From assembly GCA_016873735.1 (NCBI GenBank), contig VGWD01000014.1:1-53648 (forward strand): a stretch of DNA of 53,648 nucleotides. Reading direction: 5' to 3'. The translations under genes were made by a program, and so were the position numbers. This DNA comes from Ignavibacteria bacterium (GTDB lineage Bacteria > Bacteroidota > Ignavibacteria > Kapaibacteriales > UBA961). The stretch's first letter is position 1, and each line of letters opens with the position of its first letter. This document shows, piece after piece, positions 53,255 through 53,648 of this stretch. The notes below the pieces were generated by a model. It did not search any database, was not told the DNA's origin, and saw only the letters and a program-made list of their open reading frames with translations.

Positions 53255-53648
53255 ATGTCGACTAGCATCCCCAATAAAAAACATCGATTATTCGCGCTTG
53301 ACTTGGCGCGCTTGATGGCAATGCTCATGATGATGCAAGGTCATACCATCGATGCTTTGGTTCAACCTCAATTGATGCATCTCGATGAGTTTCCCTGGAA
53401 TGTTTGGCAATTCATGCGTGGACTTACAGCACCGATTTTTTTGATTGTATCCGGTACGGTGCATGTATTTGCCATGAAAAGAAATGAACTAGGGGCAATG
53501 TCGGAAGAAACTCGCAAAAGGCGAATGAATTGGGCATGGATCATTTTACTTTGCGGATACATGTTGGTCTTTCCGGCAAATAGATTGATTGACTTACCTT
53601 TTGTTCAACCTGATGCATTGGCGATGTTCTTTCAGGTGAATATTTTAC
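53255..53648 (+). CDS. DUF1624/HGSNAT-like membrane protein (3' end outside window)
   Basis: 131 codons from the ATG at 53255 remain open to the window edge. It opens RLFALDLARLMAMLMMMQGH, then WQFMRGLTAPIFLIVSGTVHVF and a third hydrophobic segment (WAWIILLCGYMLVFPANR). This resembles the start of the heparan-alpha-glucosaminide acetyltransferase-like / DUF1624 family, multi-pass membrane acyltransferase-type proteins; an acyltransferase-3-like protein is the alternative. It follows the secA terminator, and a near-match -7 box (TACATTTT) lies 17 bases before the ATG. Confidence 0.7.
   Translation, partial: MSTSIPNKKHRLFALDLARLMAMLMMMQGHTIDALVQPQLMHLDEFPWNVWQFMRGLTAPIFLIVSGTVHVFAMKRNELGAMSEETRKRRMNWAWIILLCGYMLVFPANRLIDLPFVQPDALAMFFQVNIL

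Noticed and set aside
1-53648. tRNA genes, CRISPR arrays, insertion sequences or prophage.
   Set aside because: I saw no T-loop/acceptor pairs, no spaced direct repeats of CRISPR size, and no transposase, integrase or phage protein. A covariance-model scan would be needed to exclude small RNAs.

Overview
The window is a gene-dense stretch of bacterial chromosome of fairly low GC. Fifty or so protein genes are packed on both strands, most gaps are under 200 bases, and no stretch over 300 bases lacks a gene. I see no rRNA, tRNA, CRISPR array, insertion sequence or phage gene. The organism is most likely a member of the Bacteroidota/Chlorobiota/Kapabacteria group. The reasons are: perfect TAnnTTTG (Bacteroidota-type -7) boxes upstream of nine genes, few strong Shine-Dalgarno sites, a long SecA with an N-terminal insert, methionyl-tRNA synthetase fused to a tRNA-binding domain, a Bacteroidota-style LptE lipoprotein, and PorV-like/OmpA outer-membrane proteins. 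Finer placement is not possible by eye.

Layout. 1-7270 (all minus): a truncated BNR-repeat secreted protein and a PIG-L deacetylase, an ECF-type sigma factor, urocanase (hutU), a TldD/PmbA-like exported protein and a lipoprotein. 7398-13035 (plus): a probable operon of a trans-sulfuration enzyme, FtsW, asparagine synthetase and a beta-CASP metallo-hydrolase. 13003-17363: RidA, a double-ATPase Dpp/Opp-type ABC protein, ACMSD of the kynurenine pathway, and PdxB. 17459-24412: a TPR protein, then two minus-strand operons. One is FAH-family hydrolase / UDP-glucuronate decarboxylase / Nfu / a pseudouridine synthase split by an in-frame TGA. The other is DUF4286 / MBL hydrolase / LptE / cellulose-synthase-like glycosyltransferase. 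24620-28417 (plus): MsbA-like exporter, MalK-type ATPase, TPR-like protein. 28404-38415 (minus): OsmC, MetG, two tandem OmpA-family proteins, an S41 protease, an AEC transporter and a DAO oxidoreductase. 38584-42322: TrpS, gamma-carbonic anhydrase, a small membrane protein, PruA. 42368-49835 (minus): PaaN-like aldehyde dehydrogenase, a homocysteine methyltransferase/MTHFR fusion, ribosomal protein S1, MiaA, a nucleotide-sugar epimerase. 49836-53648: SecA and the start of a DUF1624-like membrane protein.

How it fits together. Several enzymes point to growth on amino acids (His: hutU; Trp: ACMSD and perhaps RidA; Tyr/Phe: FAH-family and PaaN; Pro: PruA; a DAO-type oxidase), but they are scattered rather than in one operon. 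A second theme is the cell envelope: FtsW, LptE, GT2, UXS, epimerase, SecA, OmpA-family, MsbA-like.

The most unusual items are: (1) tandem OmpA-family paralogues whose barrel and OmpA domains match but whose linkers carry different ten-cysteine arrays, one with a Cys at exactly every fifth residue; (2) an MTHFR fusion whose methyltransferase half has lost all three zinc-ligand cysteines; (3) the TGA-interrupted TruC-like gene; (4) a TldD-like protein with a broken HExxxH motif; (5) a candidate structured leader upstream of rpsA.
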